A stretch of 64,000 nucleotides of DNA, taken from positions 22,893,688-22,957,687 of the forward strand of contig CM064519.1 in NCBI GenBank assembly GCA_032716605.1, in the 5' to 3' direction. The position numbers and the translations under genes are program-made. Below are positions 1-12,659 of this stretch, piece by piece. The DNA is from Paralithodes platypus (taxonomy: Eukaryota > Arthropoda > Malacostraca > Decapoda > Lithodidae). Below the pieces are notes generated by a model that had not been told where the DNA came from, did no database searches, and saw only the letters and a list, made by a program, of their open reading frames with translations. Position 1 is the first letter of the stretch, and every line of letters starts with the position of its first letter.

Positions 1-560
1 CGAGCTAAAATGCCTGGACACACGGAGTTTGAAGCAATTTAAGTCATAGGAAGAGGGAAAGACTGATTCTGGGAGAGAGTTCCAGAGCTCAGCATTTGAA
101 TAGAAGAAAGTCTGAGAATAGCGTTTCACTCTTGGGTTGGAGAGTTGGAAGTTGTCTTCTCACATTCGTTAGTTAGCATTGTGTTAAAATCATGTGATGG
201 TCGTCCGATCCGGTTGGTGTTCGTCATAGGTTCTTTCATATCGGTTGAAGGTCGGCTGATCTTCGTACCTCAGTTGAAACTGGTCGGCTGATTCGGGGTA
301 TATTCGAGTTATAGTCGGGTCATGCTCTGGCATTCATCGGTTTATATTCGAATCGTGTTCGGGTCTTTGTCGTAAGTCGCTCGGGAGTATCGGGTTACAT
401 TCGAGTCTTGTTCGGGGCATTGTCTGGGGATGTTCTTCTTCTACCAACTTCGGGACAATATCGGCTGAATTCGCCTCAAATATGCAAGTCATCCTGTTCG
501 GGAGTAGGTCGCCCGACGTTCGAGTTCTGTATGACGCGGCCTTAACTCACAAACGACTAT
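1..560. other. Intergenic DNA, no gene recognised
   Basis: No ORF of note. Bases 60-130 faintly resemble a stretch found in the long LTRs near 46,890 (a run reading ttccagag followed by tttgaatagaag), so this may be a small decayed repeat. Bases 190-470 are rich in irregularly spaced TCGG and TTCG motifs without a clear period. Confidence 0.4.
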
Positions 561-907
561 AGTCCGTTCATTCTAGGTTAGGCATAAATCGTAAACTCTA
601 ACCTCTGTAACTCAAAAAGGGCTAGATCAAATGAGCTGTCAATGTCCACACCTATTTCCTAGCCAAGTCTTCCCAATTGGTAGAAATATTAGCTCGATTA
701 CTCTAGTCCTTTTTGAGTTATGAGAGGTTGGAGGTTAGGATTTCTGTAACTCAAAAAGGGCTAGAGCAAATGAGCTGTCAATATCCACACCTATTCCCTA
801 GCCAAGTCTTCCCATTTGGTAGAAATATTAGCTCTATTATTCTAGTTCTTTTTGAGTTCTGAGAGGTTATAGGTTACGATTTCTGCCCAACCTAGAATGA
901 AAGGACT
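561..907. mobile_element. MITE-like foldback with about 65-bp terminal inverted repeats
   Basis: The left end (561-626) and the reverse complement of the right end (842-907) match over about 65 bp, both starting agtcc then ttcattctaggtt. Inside are two tandem copies of a roughly 145-bp unit (about 603-748 and 749-890). Each unit is itself bounded by inverted copies of aactcaaaaagggctag. There is no coding capacity. A further piece of the same terminus lies at 1,013-1,035. The element is inferred to be a non-autonomous DNA transposon with an internal duplication; its superfamily is not determined because no target duplication is clear. Confidence 0.7.
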
Positions 908-1324
908 AGGCTATAAAGTAATCGAGACAAGATAGCCTATCTACCATTTGGAAAGGGTTAGCCAGAGTAGGCTATAGGTGACTGGTGTGGAAATGTAGCC
1001 TACTGCCCATTTACTCTAGCCCTTTTTGAGTTACCTATTTGGGGAACATGGTATAGCAAAACTAAAATCTGTATACTTTATACATTCAAATTTCCCACCA
1101 AAATTCGTAAACAAACCACGCTGCAACATCGGACAGGCCTAGAAAGCGTACCCCGCTACCATATCTCCAGTTGTATAGATAATTATTGAATTTCCAAGTT
1201 ATTTTCCACTTAACGTTAACTCAAAGGGCTAGACAGACATGGGGTAATGGTAATATAACCTCTCAAACGAACTGAAGAGCCGATTCACAGACAGTATCAG
1301 TAGAGGCTAAATTTAGCAGAGCTG
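908..1324. other. Intergenic DNA
   Basis: No gene is visible. It holds stray fragments of the neighbouring foldback terminus (1,013-1,035 and about 1,217-1,235). Confidence 0.4.
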
Positions 1325-1333
1325 CGCAGAAGT
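1325..1333 (+). repeat. Target-site duplication, left copy (CGCAGAAGT)
   Basis: Nine bases identical to 6,915-6,923, directly abutting the terminal inverted repeat of the giant foldback. Confidence 0.8.
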
Positions 1334-4300
1334 AGCAGCCTGACAACAGCATGATATTCGATATTTGATATTCGAATTTCGAATATCAAACAGAATCCTG
1401 ACAACAGCATGATATTTGATATTTGATGTTCGAATATAAAACTACATATGTTTGATATTCGAATATCAAACAGAATCCTGACAACAGCATGATATTTGAT
1501 ATTTGATATTCGAAATTCGAATATCAAACAGAATCCTGACAACAGCGTGATATTTGATATTTGATATTCGAAATTCGAATATCAAACAGAATCCTGACAA
1601 CAGCATGATATTTGATATTTGATATTCGAATTTGATATTCGAATATAAGAAAAATGTGATGTTCGAATATCAAAAAATTACATTTTTGATATTCGAATAT
1701 CAAACAGAATCCTGACAACAGCATGATATTTGATATTTGATATTCGAATATAAAACTACATATGTTTGATATTCAAATATCAAACAGAATCCTGACAACA
1801 GCATGATATTTGATATTTGATATTCGAAATTCGAATATCAAACAGAATCCTGACAACAGCATGATATTTGATATTTGATATTCGAAATTCGAATATCAAA
1901 CAGAATCCTGACAACAGCATGATATTTGATATTTGATATTCGAATTTGATATTCGAATATAAGAAAAATGTGATGTTCGAATATCAAAAAATTAAATTTT
2001 TGATATTCGAATATCAAACAGAATCCTGACAACAGCATGATATATGATATTTGATATTCGAATATCAAACTGAATCCTGTCAACAGCATGATATTTTATA
2101 TTTGATATTCGAAATTCGAATATCAAACAGAATCCTGAAAACAGCATGATATTTGATATTTAATATTCGAATATAAAACTACATATGTTTGATATTCGAA
2201 TATCAAACAGAATCCTGACAACAGCATGATATTTGATATTTGATATTCGAATTTGATATTCGAATATAAGAAAAATGTGATGTTCGAATATAAAAAAATT
2301 ACATTTTTGATATTCGAATATCAAACAGAATCCTGACAACAGCATGATATTTGATATTTGATATTCGAATATAAAACTACATATGTTTGATATTCGAATA
2401 TCAAACAATCCTAACAACAGCATGATATTTTATATTTGATATACGAAATTCGAATATCAAACAGAATCCTGACAGCATGATATTCGATATTCAAATATAA
2501 GATTTTGTTTTATATTCGAATATCAAAAAGAGACTGACAATACCATCATATTTGATATTTGATATTCGAATATAAAAAAAAATTGATGTTCGAATATCAA
2601 AAAATGACACTTTTGATATTCGAATATCAAACAGAATCCTGACAACAGCATGATATTTGATATTTGATATTCGAATATAAGAAAAATGTGATGTTCGAAT
2701 ATCAAAAAATGAAATTTTTGATATTTGAATATCAAACAGAATCCTGACAACAGCATGATATTTGATATTTGATATTCGAATTTGATATTCGAATATAAGA
2801 AAAATGTGATGTTCGAATATCAAAAAATTACATTTTTGATATTCGAATATCAAACAGAATCCTGACAACAGCATGATATTCGATATTCAAATATAAGATT
2901 TTTTAATTTTGATATTCGAAATTCGAATATCAAACAGAATCCTGACAACAGCATGATATTTGATATTTGATATTCGAATTTGATCTTCGAATATACAAAA
3001 ATTTGATGTTCGAATATCAAAAAATTACATTTTTGATATTCGAATATCAAACAGAATCCTGACAACAGCATGATATTTGATATTTGATATTCGAATATAA
3101 GAAAAATGTGATGTTCGAATATCAAAAAATGAAATTTTTGATATTTGAATATCAAACAGAATACTGACAACAGCATGATATTTGATATTCAAATATAAGA
3201 TTTTTTTTTTATATTCGAATATCAAAAAGAGTCTGGCAATTCCATATTTGATATTCGAATATAAAACAAATTTGATGTTCGAACATCAAAAAATGACATT
3301 TTTGATATTCGAATATCAAACAGAATCCTGCCAACAGCATGATATTTGATATTCAAATATAAGATTTTTTTTTATATCCGAATATAAAAAAGACTGACAA
3401 TAGCATGATATTTGTTATTTGATATTCGAATTTGATATTCGAATATAAATTTTTTTTGATGTTCAAATATCAAAAAATTACATTTTTGATATTCGAATAT
3501 CAAACAGAATCCTGACAACAGCATGATATTTGATATTCAATTATAAGATTTTTGTTTACATCCGAATATACAAAAGATGACAATAGCATGATATTTGATA
3601 TTCAAATTTTATATTCGAATATAAAAAAAATTGATGTTCGAATATCAAAAAATTAAATTTTTGATATTCGAATATCAAACAGAATCCTGACAACAGCATG
3701 ATATTTGATATTTGATATTCGAATATAAGAAAAATGTGATGTTCGAATATCAAAAAATTAAATTTTTGATATTCGAATATCAAACAGAGTCCTGACAACA
3801 GCATGATATTTGATATTCGAATATCAAATATATGTAGTAGATTCTGTTTGATATTCGAATATCAAAAATTTCATTTTTTGATGTTCGAACATAAAACAAA
3901 ATTTATATTCGAATATCAAATATCAAATATCATTCTATTGTCAGTGTCTCTTTTTGATATTCGAATATAAAAAAAAAATCTTATATTTGAATATCAAATA
4001 TCAAATATCATGCTATTGTCAGGATTCTGTTTGATATTCGAATATCAAAAATGTCATTTTTTATATTCGAACATCACATTGTTCTTATATTCGAATATCA
4101 AATATCATGCTGTTGTCAGGATTCTGTTTGATATTCGAATATCAAAAATTTCATTTTTTGATGTTCGAACATCACATTTTTTTTATATTCGAATATCAAA
4201 TTCGAATATCAAATATCAAATATCATGCTGTTGTCAGGATTCTGTTTGATATTCGAATATCAAAAAATTTATTTTTTGATATTCGAACATCAAATTTTTG

Positions 4301-6914
4301 TTATATTCGAATATCAAATATCATGGTATTGTCAGTGTATCTTTTATATTCGGATATAATAAAAAAAATCTTATATTTGAATATCAAATATCATGCTGTT
4401 GTCAGGATTCTGTTTGATATTCGAATATCAAAAATTTAATTTTTTGATATTCGAACCTCACATTTTTCTTATATTCGAATATCAAATTCGAATATCAAAT
4501 ATCAAATAACATGCTGTTGTCAGGATTCTGTTTGATATTCGAATATCAAACATACAGTATGTAGTGGATTCTGTTTGATATTCGAATATCAAAAATGTCA
4601 TTTTTTTATATTCGAACATCACATTTTTCTTATATTCGAATATCAAATATCAAATATCATGCTGTTGTCAGGATTCTGTTTGATATTCGAATATCAAAAA
4701 TGTAATTTTTTGATGTTCGAACATCACATTTTTTTTTATATTCGAATATCAAATATCAAATATCATGCTATTGTCAGTGTCTCTTTTTGATATTCGAATA
4801 TAAAAACAAAAAAATCTTATATTTGAATATCAAATATCATGCTGTTGTCAGGATTCTGTTTGATATTCGAATATCAAAAATGTAATTTTTTGATATTCGA
4901 ACATCAATTTTCTTTTATATTCGAATATCATATTTGAATATCAAATATCAAATATCATGCTATTGTCAGTGTCTCTTTTTTATATTCGGATATAAAAAAA
5001 AAATCTTATATTTGAATATCAAATATCATGCTGTTGTCAGGATTCTGTTTGATATTCGAATATCAAAAATGTAATTTTTTGATATTCGAACATCACATTT
5101 TTCTTATATTCGAATATCAAATTCGAATATCAAATATCAAATAACATGTTGTTGTCAGGATTCAGTTTGATATACGAATATCAAACATATGTAGTGGATT
5201 CTGTTTGATATTCGAACATCACATTTTTCTTATATTCGAATATCAAATTTGAATATCAAATATCAAATATCATGCTGTTGTCAGGATTCTGTTTGATATT
5301 CGAATATCAAAAATGTAATTTTTTGATATTCGAACATCAAATTTTTTATATATTCGAATATCAAATGTCATGGTATTGTCAGTGTCTTATTTTGATATTC
5401 GAATATAAAAAAAAAATCTTATATTTGAATATCAAATGTCATGCTGTTGTCAGGATTCTGTTTGATATTCGAATTTCGAATATCAAATATCATGCTGTTG
5501 TCCGGATTCTGTTTGATATTCGAATTTCGAATATCAAATATATCATACTGTTGTGAGGATTCTGTTTGATATTCGAATATCAAACATATGTAGTGGATTC
5601 TGTTTGATATTCGAATATCAAAAATTTAATTTTTTGATATTCGAACATCACATTTTTCTTATATTCGAATATCAAATTCGAATATCAAATATCAAATAAC
5701 ATGCTGTTGTCAGGATTCTGTTTGATATTCGAATATCAAACATATGAAGTGGATTCTATTTGATATTCGAATATCAAAAATGTCATTTTTTGATATTCGA
5801 ACATCACATTTTTCTTATATTCGAATATCAAATTTGAATATCAAATATCAAATATCATGCTGTTGTCAGGATTCTGTTTGACATTCGAATATAAAAAAAA
5901 AAAAATTGATATTCGAACATCATTTTTTTGTTATATTCGAATATCAAATTCGAATATCAAATATCATGCTATTGTCAGTGTCTCTTTTTCATATTCGGAT
6001 ATAAAAAAAATATATATATTTGAATATCAAATATCATGCTGTTGTCAGGATTTTGTTTGATATTCAAATATCAAAAATGTAAGTTTTTGATATTCGAACA
6101 TCACATTTTTCTTATATTCGAATATCAAATATCAAATATCATGCTGTTGTCAGGATTCTGTTTGATATTCGAATTTCGAATATCAAATATCAAATATCAT
6201 GCTGTTGTCAGGATTCTGTTTGATATTCGAATATCAAACATATGTAGTTTTATATTCGAATATCAAATATCAAATATCATGCTGTTGTCAGGATTCTGTT
6301 TGATATTCGAATTTCGAATATCAAATATAAAATATGCTGTTGACAGGATTCTGTTTGATATTCGAATATCAAACATATGTAGTTTTATATTCGAATATCA
6401 AATATAAAATATTATGCTGTTGTCAGGATTCTGTTTGATATTCGAATTTCGAATATCAAATATCATGCTGTTGTCAGGATTCTGTTTGATATTCGAATAT
6501 CAAACATATGTAGTTATATATTCGAATATCAAATATCATGCTGTTGTCAGGATTCTGTTTGATATTCGAATATCAAAAATGTAATTTTTTGATATTCGAA
6601 CATCACATTTTTCTTATATTCGAATATCAAATTCGAATATCAAATATCATGCTGTTGTCAGGATTCTGTTTGATATTCGAATTTCGAATATCAAATATCA
6701 AATATCATGCTGTTTTCAGGATTCTGTTTAATATTCGAATTTCGAATATCAAATATCATGCTGTTGTCAGGATTCTGTTTGATATTCGAATATCAAACAT
6801 ATGTAGTTTTATATTCGAATATAAAATATCAAATATCATGCTGTTGTCAGGATTCTGTTTGATATTCGAATTTCGAATATCAAATATCGAATATCATGCT
6901 GTTGTCAGGCTGCT
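1334..6914. mobile_element. Giant foldback element made of palindromic minisatellite arms
   Basis: The element is 5,581 bp. The left arm (1,334 to about 3,826) has units oriented cctgacaacagcatgat; the right arm (about 3,840-6,914) has the same units inverted. Both ends start AGCAGCCTGACAACAG and share the same module order for over 100 bp. The flanks are the 9-bp direct repeat CGCAGAAGT (1,325-1,333 and 6,915-6,923). Units of about 58 bp and longer variants all contain the perfect palindrome GATATTCGAATATC. Drosophila FB elements are known for long inverted repeats made of short tandem repeats and 9-bp duplications, so an FB or Mutator-like origin is inferred. No transposase is present. The many ORFs in this region are repeat artefacts. 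Confidence 0.85.
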
Positions 6915-6923
6915 CGCAGAAGT
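6915..6923 (+). repeat. Target-site duplication, right copy (CGCAGAAGT)
   Basis: Partner of 1,325-1,333. Its position fixes the right end of the foldback at 6,914. Confidence 0.8.
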
Positions 6924-7851
6924 AAACAAACAGTTTGGTTCAGAGCGTCGTGTACCGCGTGTTCAATACAAATATCAAGAATCCTCAAGAATCTTCGGAG
7001 TAATTGTGTAAGTTAGTGGTATATATAGGCCTAGTGTATGTGACAAACTCTCAAATCCTACAGGCCCTTGTTAAGCTTATAAAATACATAACCTTAGGCT
7101 ATAGCCTACAACAACTTGGAAATCAAGAATGCGCTGGCTCTGAATCAGTAACGATGGTAAACGACACATGCAGTACATTATTCACGTTGTGGGCTGCTCT
7201 TGGGCGGCATAATGTGCAGGGGGTTAATCCTTAGGGACAGGATTAGGCTAGAAGTAGGCCTATATTCCTATAATGACCGGCCATAGCCTCCTGCCTGTAT
7301 ACGGATTGTGGATGATTATCGCGAATGTGAATCTGAATGTGCATGTGGTGGTAAGATTACGTTGGCGATTGTGGAGTCGGTACAGTAGGTTGCAGAAGTT
7401 CTGTCGCCTCTTTTGCCTCACTATAGTTATTTTTTTCCAGCTGATGGTAATTTGAATTCTCTAGCATCTGAATGATCGATTCTTACTGGAAAAATATGAT
7501 AGGCCTACTGCTATGTTTGTACGTCATATTATTGCCAAGTTTTCATAATTAACAACAAATTTAACTACAAAATCATGGTAGCCTAATAAGCGAGTAAGCA
7601 GGATGGAGAGATAGCAATTTAGTATCAGCTGGATAAAAAAAACAGAGTAGGCTATAGGCTTATCACTGTAACCCGCGATAGGATATTCATAGACTCGAAA
7701 ATGTTAGGTGTACAAAATGTGCATATTTCTACCAACAGATGTGTGATTGTGTAGGGTGAGGCACAGATTGCAGTAGTTTGACATATTTGTTGGTTAGGAA
7801 TGTATTGTTTCTGCATAGGCTATCTTCAAACTTTACCGTGTGTGTACTCAC
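6924..7851. other. Intergenic DNA
   Basis: No recognisable gene. Short ORFs at 7,004-7,455 show no motif. This is unique-looking DNA between the foldback and a LINE fragment. Confidence 0.4.
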
Positions 7852-9088
7852 CTAATTGTAGTATACAGGATTTGAGCCTAAGCTCGTGTTGTCCTGTCTC
7901 TCTCTACATTTATCCAATTTTGCTTTAAAAGTTTGGATATTTCTTGCTCCCACCACCTCCCCATCCAACTTATTCCAACACTCAATGCTTCTATACGGGA
8001 AGCTGAACTTTCTTACATCAGACTTACATACAACTTTCCTCAACTTACATTCGTGACCCCTGGTTCTTCCCTCGTCCCTCACCACAAAATCTCCCTTGTC
8101 GATCTTCTCAAAACCTTTCACACACTTAAACATCATGATCATGTCACCTCTCTCTCTCCTCTCCCTCAGCGTTGGCAGCTTTAGCCTCTCCAATCTCTCA
8201 TAAGGCAGGAAGGCTAGCTATCATCTTAGTGGCAACTCTCTGAACTCTTTCCAGTTTTTTATTATGTTTTATAAGGTGTGGAGACCACACCACTGCTGCA
8301 TACTCCAGTCTTGGTCGTTTTATTGTCCCTATTATTTTTGCTAACATCTCTTCATCTAAATAATTCAGAGCTATTCTCATGTTAGTCAATACTGCATAGG
8401 TTTCACCAGTTATTTTATTTATATGCTGTTCAGGTGACAAGCTGTCTGCCATAACTACCCCTAGGTCTTTTGCTTTCACAGCTTTACTAATTATTTCATC
8501 TCCTATTTTATATCCCCAAGAAGGTCTATATTTACTTTTTCCCATCTCAAGAACCTGACACTTACTCGTGTTGAATTCCATTTTCCAAGTTTGACTCCAC
8601 TCATATAATTTATCTAGGTCTCTCTGTAATTCTTCACAACTACTCCTACTTGTAATATGCTTCATTAATTTTGCATCATCAGCAAACATAGATATATATG
8701 AGCCTATTCCCATTTGAAGGTCGTTGATGAAAACCAAAAACATGATTGGAGCCAACACCGATCCTTGAGGCATTCCGCTTTTTACCCTTTTCCACGAGGA
8801 GAACTTTACTTTTATTACTGTTCGCATTTCCCTCCCAATTAAATAGTTTTCCATCCACTTTAATAATACTCCCTCAACCTGCCCCACAGTCCTGAGCTTC
8901 CACAACAATCTCTTATGAGGCACCTTATCAAATGCCTTCTTGAAATCTAAGTAAATACAATCTACCCACCCCTCCCTCCCTTGTACAATGTCAATTACCC
9001 TATCATAGTAACTCAACAAATTTGTGGTACACGATTGACCTTTTCTGAACCCGAACTGCTTGCTTGAAATTATTTCCCTCTCCTCCAA
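7852..9088 (-). pseudogene. CR1-like LINE reverse transcriptase fragment, 3' part
   Basis: Reverse transcriptase of a non-LTR retrotransposon, read on the minus strand from the LTR boundary at 9,088. The visible RT blocks are LDFKKAFDKVPH, GMPQGSVLAPIMFLVFIND and the FADD catalytic motif, followed by the thumb and the typical C-terminal LERVQR and ERRERGD region. A one-base frameshift near 8,190-8,200 separates the main ORF from the last 113 codons (7,852-8,193). The 3' end lies close to 7,850, where the sequence runs into GTGAGTACACACA, a simple-repeat tail. The upstream part of the same RT resumes at 18,116-18,195, so element A inserted into this copy. It is a dead copy. Confidence 0.9.
9084..9088 (+). 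repeat. Target-site duplication of element A, left copy (TCCAA)
   Basis: Identical to 18,116-18,120. It lies within the LINE reading frame. Confidence 0.85.
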
Positions 9089-12000
9089 TGTTATGCCCTG
9101 TTTTTCTACAGGTTTAACTTGGGTAATGTGAGTTCTAAATTGACTGGGTATATAAGGCTGCATGCACAATACAAGATATGAGGAATAGAGAACACAAAGA
9201 AACACATGGTAGCAAGTTACATGATCACGTTTATTGATATACCACTGCAGAATACTTGTGTAAGACAATATAATAGAATTGAACAACACTAGCATAAGTG
9301 GATCTGGATGGAGCCTAGTCTCCCACTTCCAACGTTCAGGTATTAATCTTCTGATCACTGGCTTTGATTTCACAGGTTTATATACCGAAGACCATCAATG
9401 TTACTTATAGATTCATATTCACTGTTAGATTTATTACTGGTAGCTCTGGTGCACAAGTAGTAGTTCACAGACTAGATTAGACACGCATTTTTAGAGCACG
9501 GGAATTCTAGTAACCTCAGGGGGTACTGATCTAAGTTTTATATCCTTGTCTCAGAAATACATAGAACGCAAATCAGTGGGCGAACGTTAGATATCACTAG
9601 AGTTTTTAATATCTGAATAAGGTAATTACGAGAGTCAAGGTCGCCTGTTAATTAAAGAGCACTGATCGCTTAGTACGTCCCAAATGGAATGGTTAAGTAT
9701 GAATTACACTGGGCAAGGTCTTAGCCACTTCGTAGAAATATTAATTAGTGAATCTAAAACAGCACAGTAACATGTAGTACTGCTAAAGGGAATCTTGGGT
9801 AGTATCTGATGGGTCTGGTCCTGGTTATCTTGCGTCCATGATGTTGGGGGCTAACGACTGGTTCCGCGGCCGTCCAGGGGGGCCATATGTGTGAAGTTCT
9901 TCAATACGTGGGCAGGTCCTTCTATCCAAATCTGCCACGGAGTCTGCCGGTTCTGGGATCTCACTCCGGAACAACACAAGGGCAGAGCTAGAAATTAACT
10001 GCAGGGTAGTGACCCCTGGTTGGTGTCTAGCTTTCAACTGATTTGACTGGGGCGGGAGTTAGATTTATAGGCTCGGTTCTGGACCCTGCAGACAGTAGGG
10101 ATCCCGAGTCTTATGGACTTAATTGAGCTCTCAATAGATATGGGGACTAGGTAAGATGGTATTTACTGTTGTGGCACAGGGCGATAGGAAGCCTTTATAT
10201 TTTCATATAACTGAGCCTTAGTAAGAGGTACTATTTTGGCTATACTGGACGTATTTAGGGGAGAGAGACTGGATCTACTTTGCGAGGAGGATGGGGACAG
10301 CTGTGATAGGAGCGTCTCTCTAGATTGTTCAATCTTCATTCTATGGTATAGCTGAGGTGCTAATTTAGTGATCAGAGCATGCAAGAAAGGTAAATGGTTT
10401 ATTGTGAGGTAATAGAGGTTAGTAAAGGTGTTAGTCATTCATGGTTAGTTCATTGATAGGAAGAATTCCTGTGCTACCTGGCAATGACTCGAAAGTCAAA
10501 ACAGGGGGCAGGTATACCTCCGCGGGGGTGGGGGTCTCCCTCCTCGGGTGGGCAAAAAGGGGGAGCTGGGCGCCCTCTCTCTGATATATTCGTCCGGCGG
10601 CTGTGGCTAGGGGCTTGCCATATCACCAGTGTTTGTAATAACCCTCTGTGTATGAGACAGATGTGAGTGTCTTTAATACCAAAACCGAAGGTGCCTTAGC
10701 TAGCTGGTTTTACTCGGCTGGTTGTTAATTGTAGGGTTTGCTGGATATGGTGGAGACTGGGTTGCTAACTCTGCCACATTTATCTGGAAGTATGACAATA
10801 GAAGTTAGTTACTGGCGGGGCGGCTAGCCTCGCACCGACGACCATTGGGTGCAGGGTTGTGAATGTGTTGTAAGAGAATAGATGGCATGCAAGGGGCTAG
10901 TAAAGTTCTAATGTTGTTCTGGCCTACTAAGTGAAGGTAGGCTGGATAGGAGTATATATATAAAAGGTTGGAGAGCGTTAGTAACGGACAATTCAAGGAT
11001 CTTCAAGAGGTATGAGAGAGAGGCTAGGTCGGACAAGAGTCGAGAAGCGCGGGTGTCTTAATGAGAGGGGGGGGGGAGTTCAAGGGCTACAGGGAAATTT
11101 TGCCCCTAAGGTCCCTGGGCGTGGGGGTGGCATTAGGCTACAATTGATATGGAAGTTTGAAAAGGCAGTAGAATACGTTAGCCAAATGCTACCGGGGAAT
11201 GCAACTATGGGGTGGTATATGAGTCTGGAAAAGATAGAGTTATGTGATCAGTCAGAGGGTTATGGATACTATTAGTTGGCCCTGGGAACTGCTTTTTCTA
11301 TTAAATATAAAATACCACCCACAGCGGCAGTTCGTAGGGGTACTTAGTTATTGTTTCGGGGTACTTATGACAGATACTGGTAACCAGGTTATCTTATACA
11401 ATCTCTGGTTGGGGTAAGAGGTGTAAGACACGAAATAAATTGGCGTAGTGTGGGCTGTGGATACGAAGGAGGCAAGGGGAAGACGTATGACAATTGTGGA
11501 AAGTAAATGGAAAAAGGTGAACACAATGGCGGATAAAAATACTTAACCTAAGGATTGCATACATAGATTTATGGGGCGATGGGTCTTCAGAAGCTTAGTC
11601 TGGCAAGACAAGATGTTAGGGAATGTTAATATTAATACTTAGTTACTAGAGGAACAGTGCAAGGGGCAACTGGGCACGGGTTACATATATCTATACTCGT
11701 CATGGAAAATGATATACGAGGTCTAGGGACAGCGTGGGTGTTTTAACTTCTAAGATATATAACATCTACTTCTCGGATGCAAGAACATACATAGATATAA
11801 TTATGGCTGTCTGATGTGTTGGCATTGGCTCAACGTCGGGACAGGCATGGGTGTTTTTAATATGAATGTATATTCCTGTTCATCATCTTTGTAGTTGGGA
11901 GTGTAGGACACGAGGGGGTTAGTGTACGTGAGGTGTAGAAAATGGTCAGTTTTAGAAAAGGTAAATGGGTGTGTCCTGGAGCTGTTTAGCCCTGCGGGCT

Positions 12001-12124
12001 TGGGCTGTCTGAAATGGCTGGCTCGGTCAGCTGGTCCTTTCGTTCTGTGGACCTTTCCTTTGGTGTTTCTGTGTGGTGTTCGTTCATGGCTTCTGTGGTG
12101 GGCTTCTCGTTCTGGGGCATTTTA
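9089..12124 (-). repeat. 3' LTR of element A (family L)
   Basis: On the sense strand it starts TAAAATGCCCC directly after the polypurine tract and ends GGGCATAACA. Its ends form a short inverted repeat (TAAAATGCCC against TGTTATGCCC). It contains no real gene; ORFs such as those at 9,825-10,037 and 10,163-10,438 recur unchanged in the 5' LTR simply because the LTRs are copies. Confidence 0.9.
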
Positions 12125-12138
12125 CTTCCCTCTCCTTC
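12125..12138 (-). other. Polypurine tract of element A
   Basis: Sense-strand GAAGGAGAGGGAAG immediately precedes the 3' LTR, as expected for plus-strand DNA priming. The same tract occurs at 23,001-23,014 and 52,251-52,264. Confidence 0.85.
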
Positions 12139-12185
12139 ATTATAGGCTCGTCCTCGAGCCTCAAGGGTGAAGTAAAGAGAAGTAT

Positions 12186-12608
12186 AGTCAGAAAAGTGTA
12201 GGTTAACAAGAAAAGTAGTATGACTAAGGGAAAAAAATAATATATACAGTATATGGAAAACATGTAAATTTAAGAAAGGACAGATACTTAAGAACACAGG
12301 AAATTAAGAAGAGGTAAAGTGTTTAACAATGTATAAAGCAATTTTAAAAGATAGTCAGAAAAGTGTAGATTAACAAGAAAAGTATTATGACTAAGGGAAA
12401 AAAAATACTATATACAGTATATGGAAAACATGTAAATTTAAGAAAGGACAGATAATTAAGAACACAGGAAATTAAGAAGAGGTAAAGTGTTTAACAATGT
12501 ATAAAGCAAATTTAAAAGATAGTCAGAAAAGTGTAGGTAACAAGAAAAGTAGTATGACTAAGGAAAAAATAATAATATATACAGTATATGGAGAACATGT
12601 AAATGTAT
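12186..12608. repeat. Triplicated AT-rich tandem repeat, about 168 bp unit
   Basis: Units begin agtcagaaaagtgtag at about 12,186, 12,353 and 12,521. Equivalent three-copy arrays occur in element C (23,062-23,540) and element D (about 50,560-51,060, inverted). The array is therefore an inherited part of the internal region. Confidence 0.85.
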
Positions 12609-12659
12609 AGAATCATGCCCAATCGCTTAGGAATTGAAAACATTCGAAACAATTTAGTA

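Noticed and set aside
1297..7011. Dozens of overlapping 60-160 codon ORFs with repeated ILFDIRISN-like peptides on both strands
   Set aside because: They are translations of the palindromic repeat units, appear in both orientations and carry no start or domain logic.
8198..9373. A 391-codon fusion of LTR-encoded peptide with RT
   Set aside because: It is an accident of element A inserting in frame; the LTR part is not LINE sequence.
9825..10438. ORFs of 70 and 91 codons repeated identically at 15,816-16,430
   Set aside because: The identity reflects LTR duplication in one element, not selection. Copies in C and D are broken.
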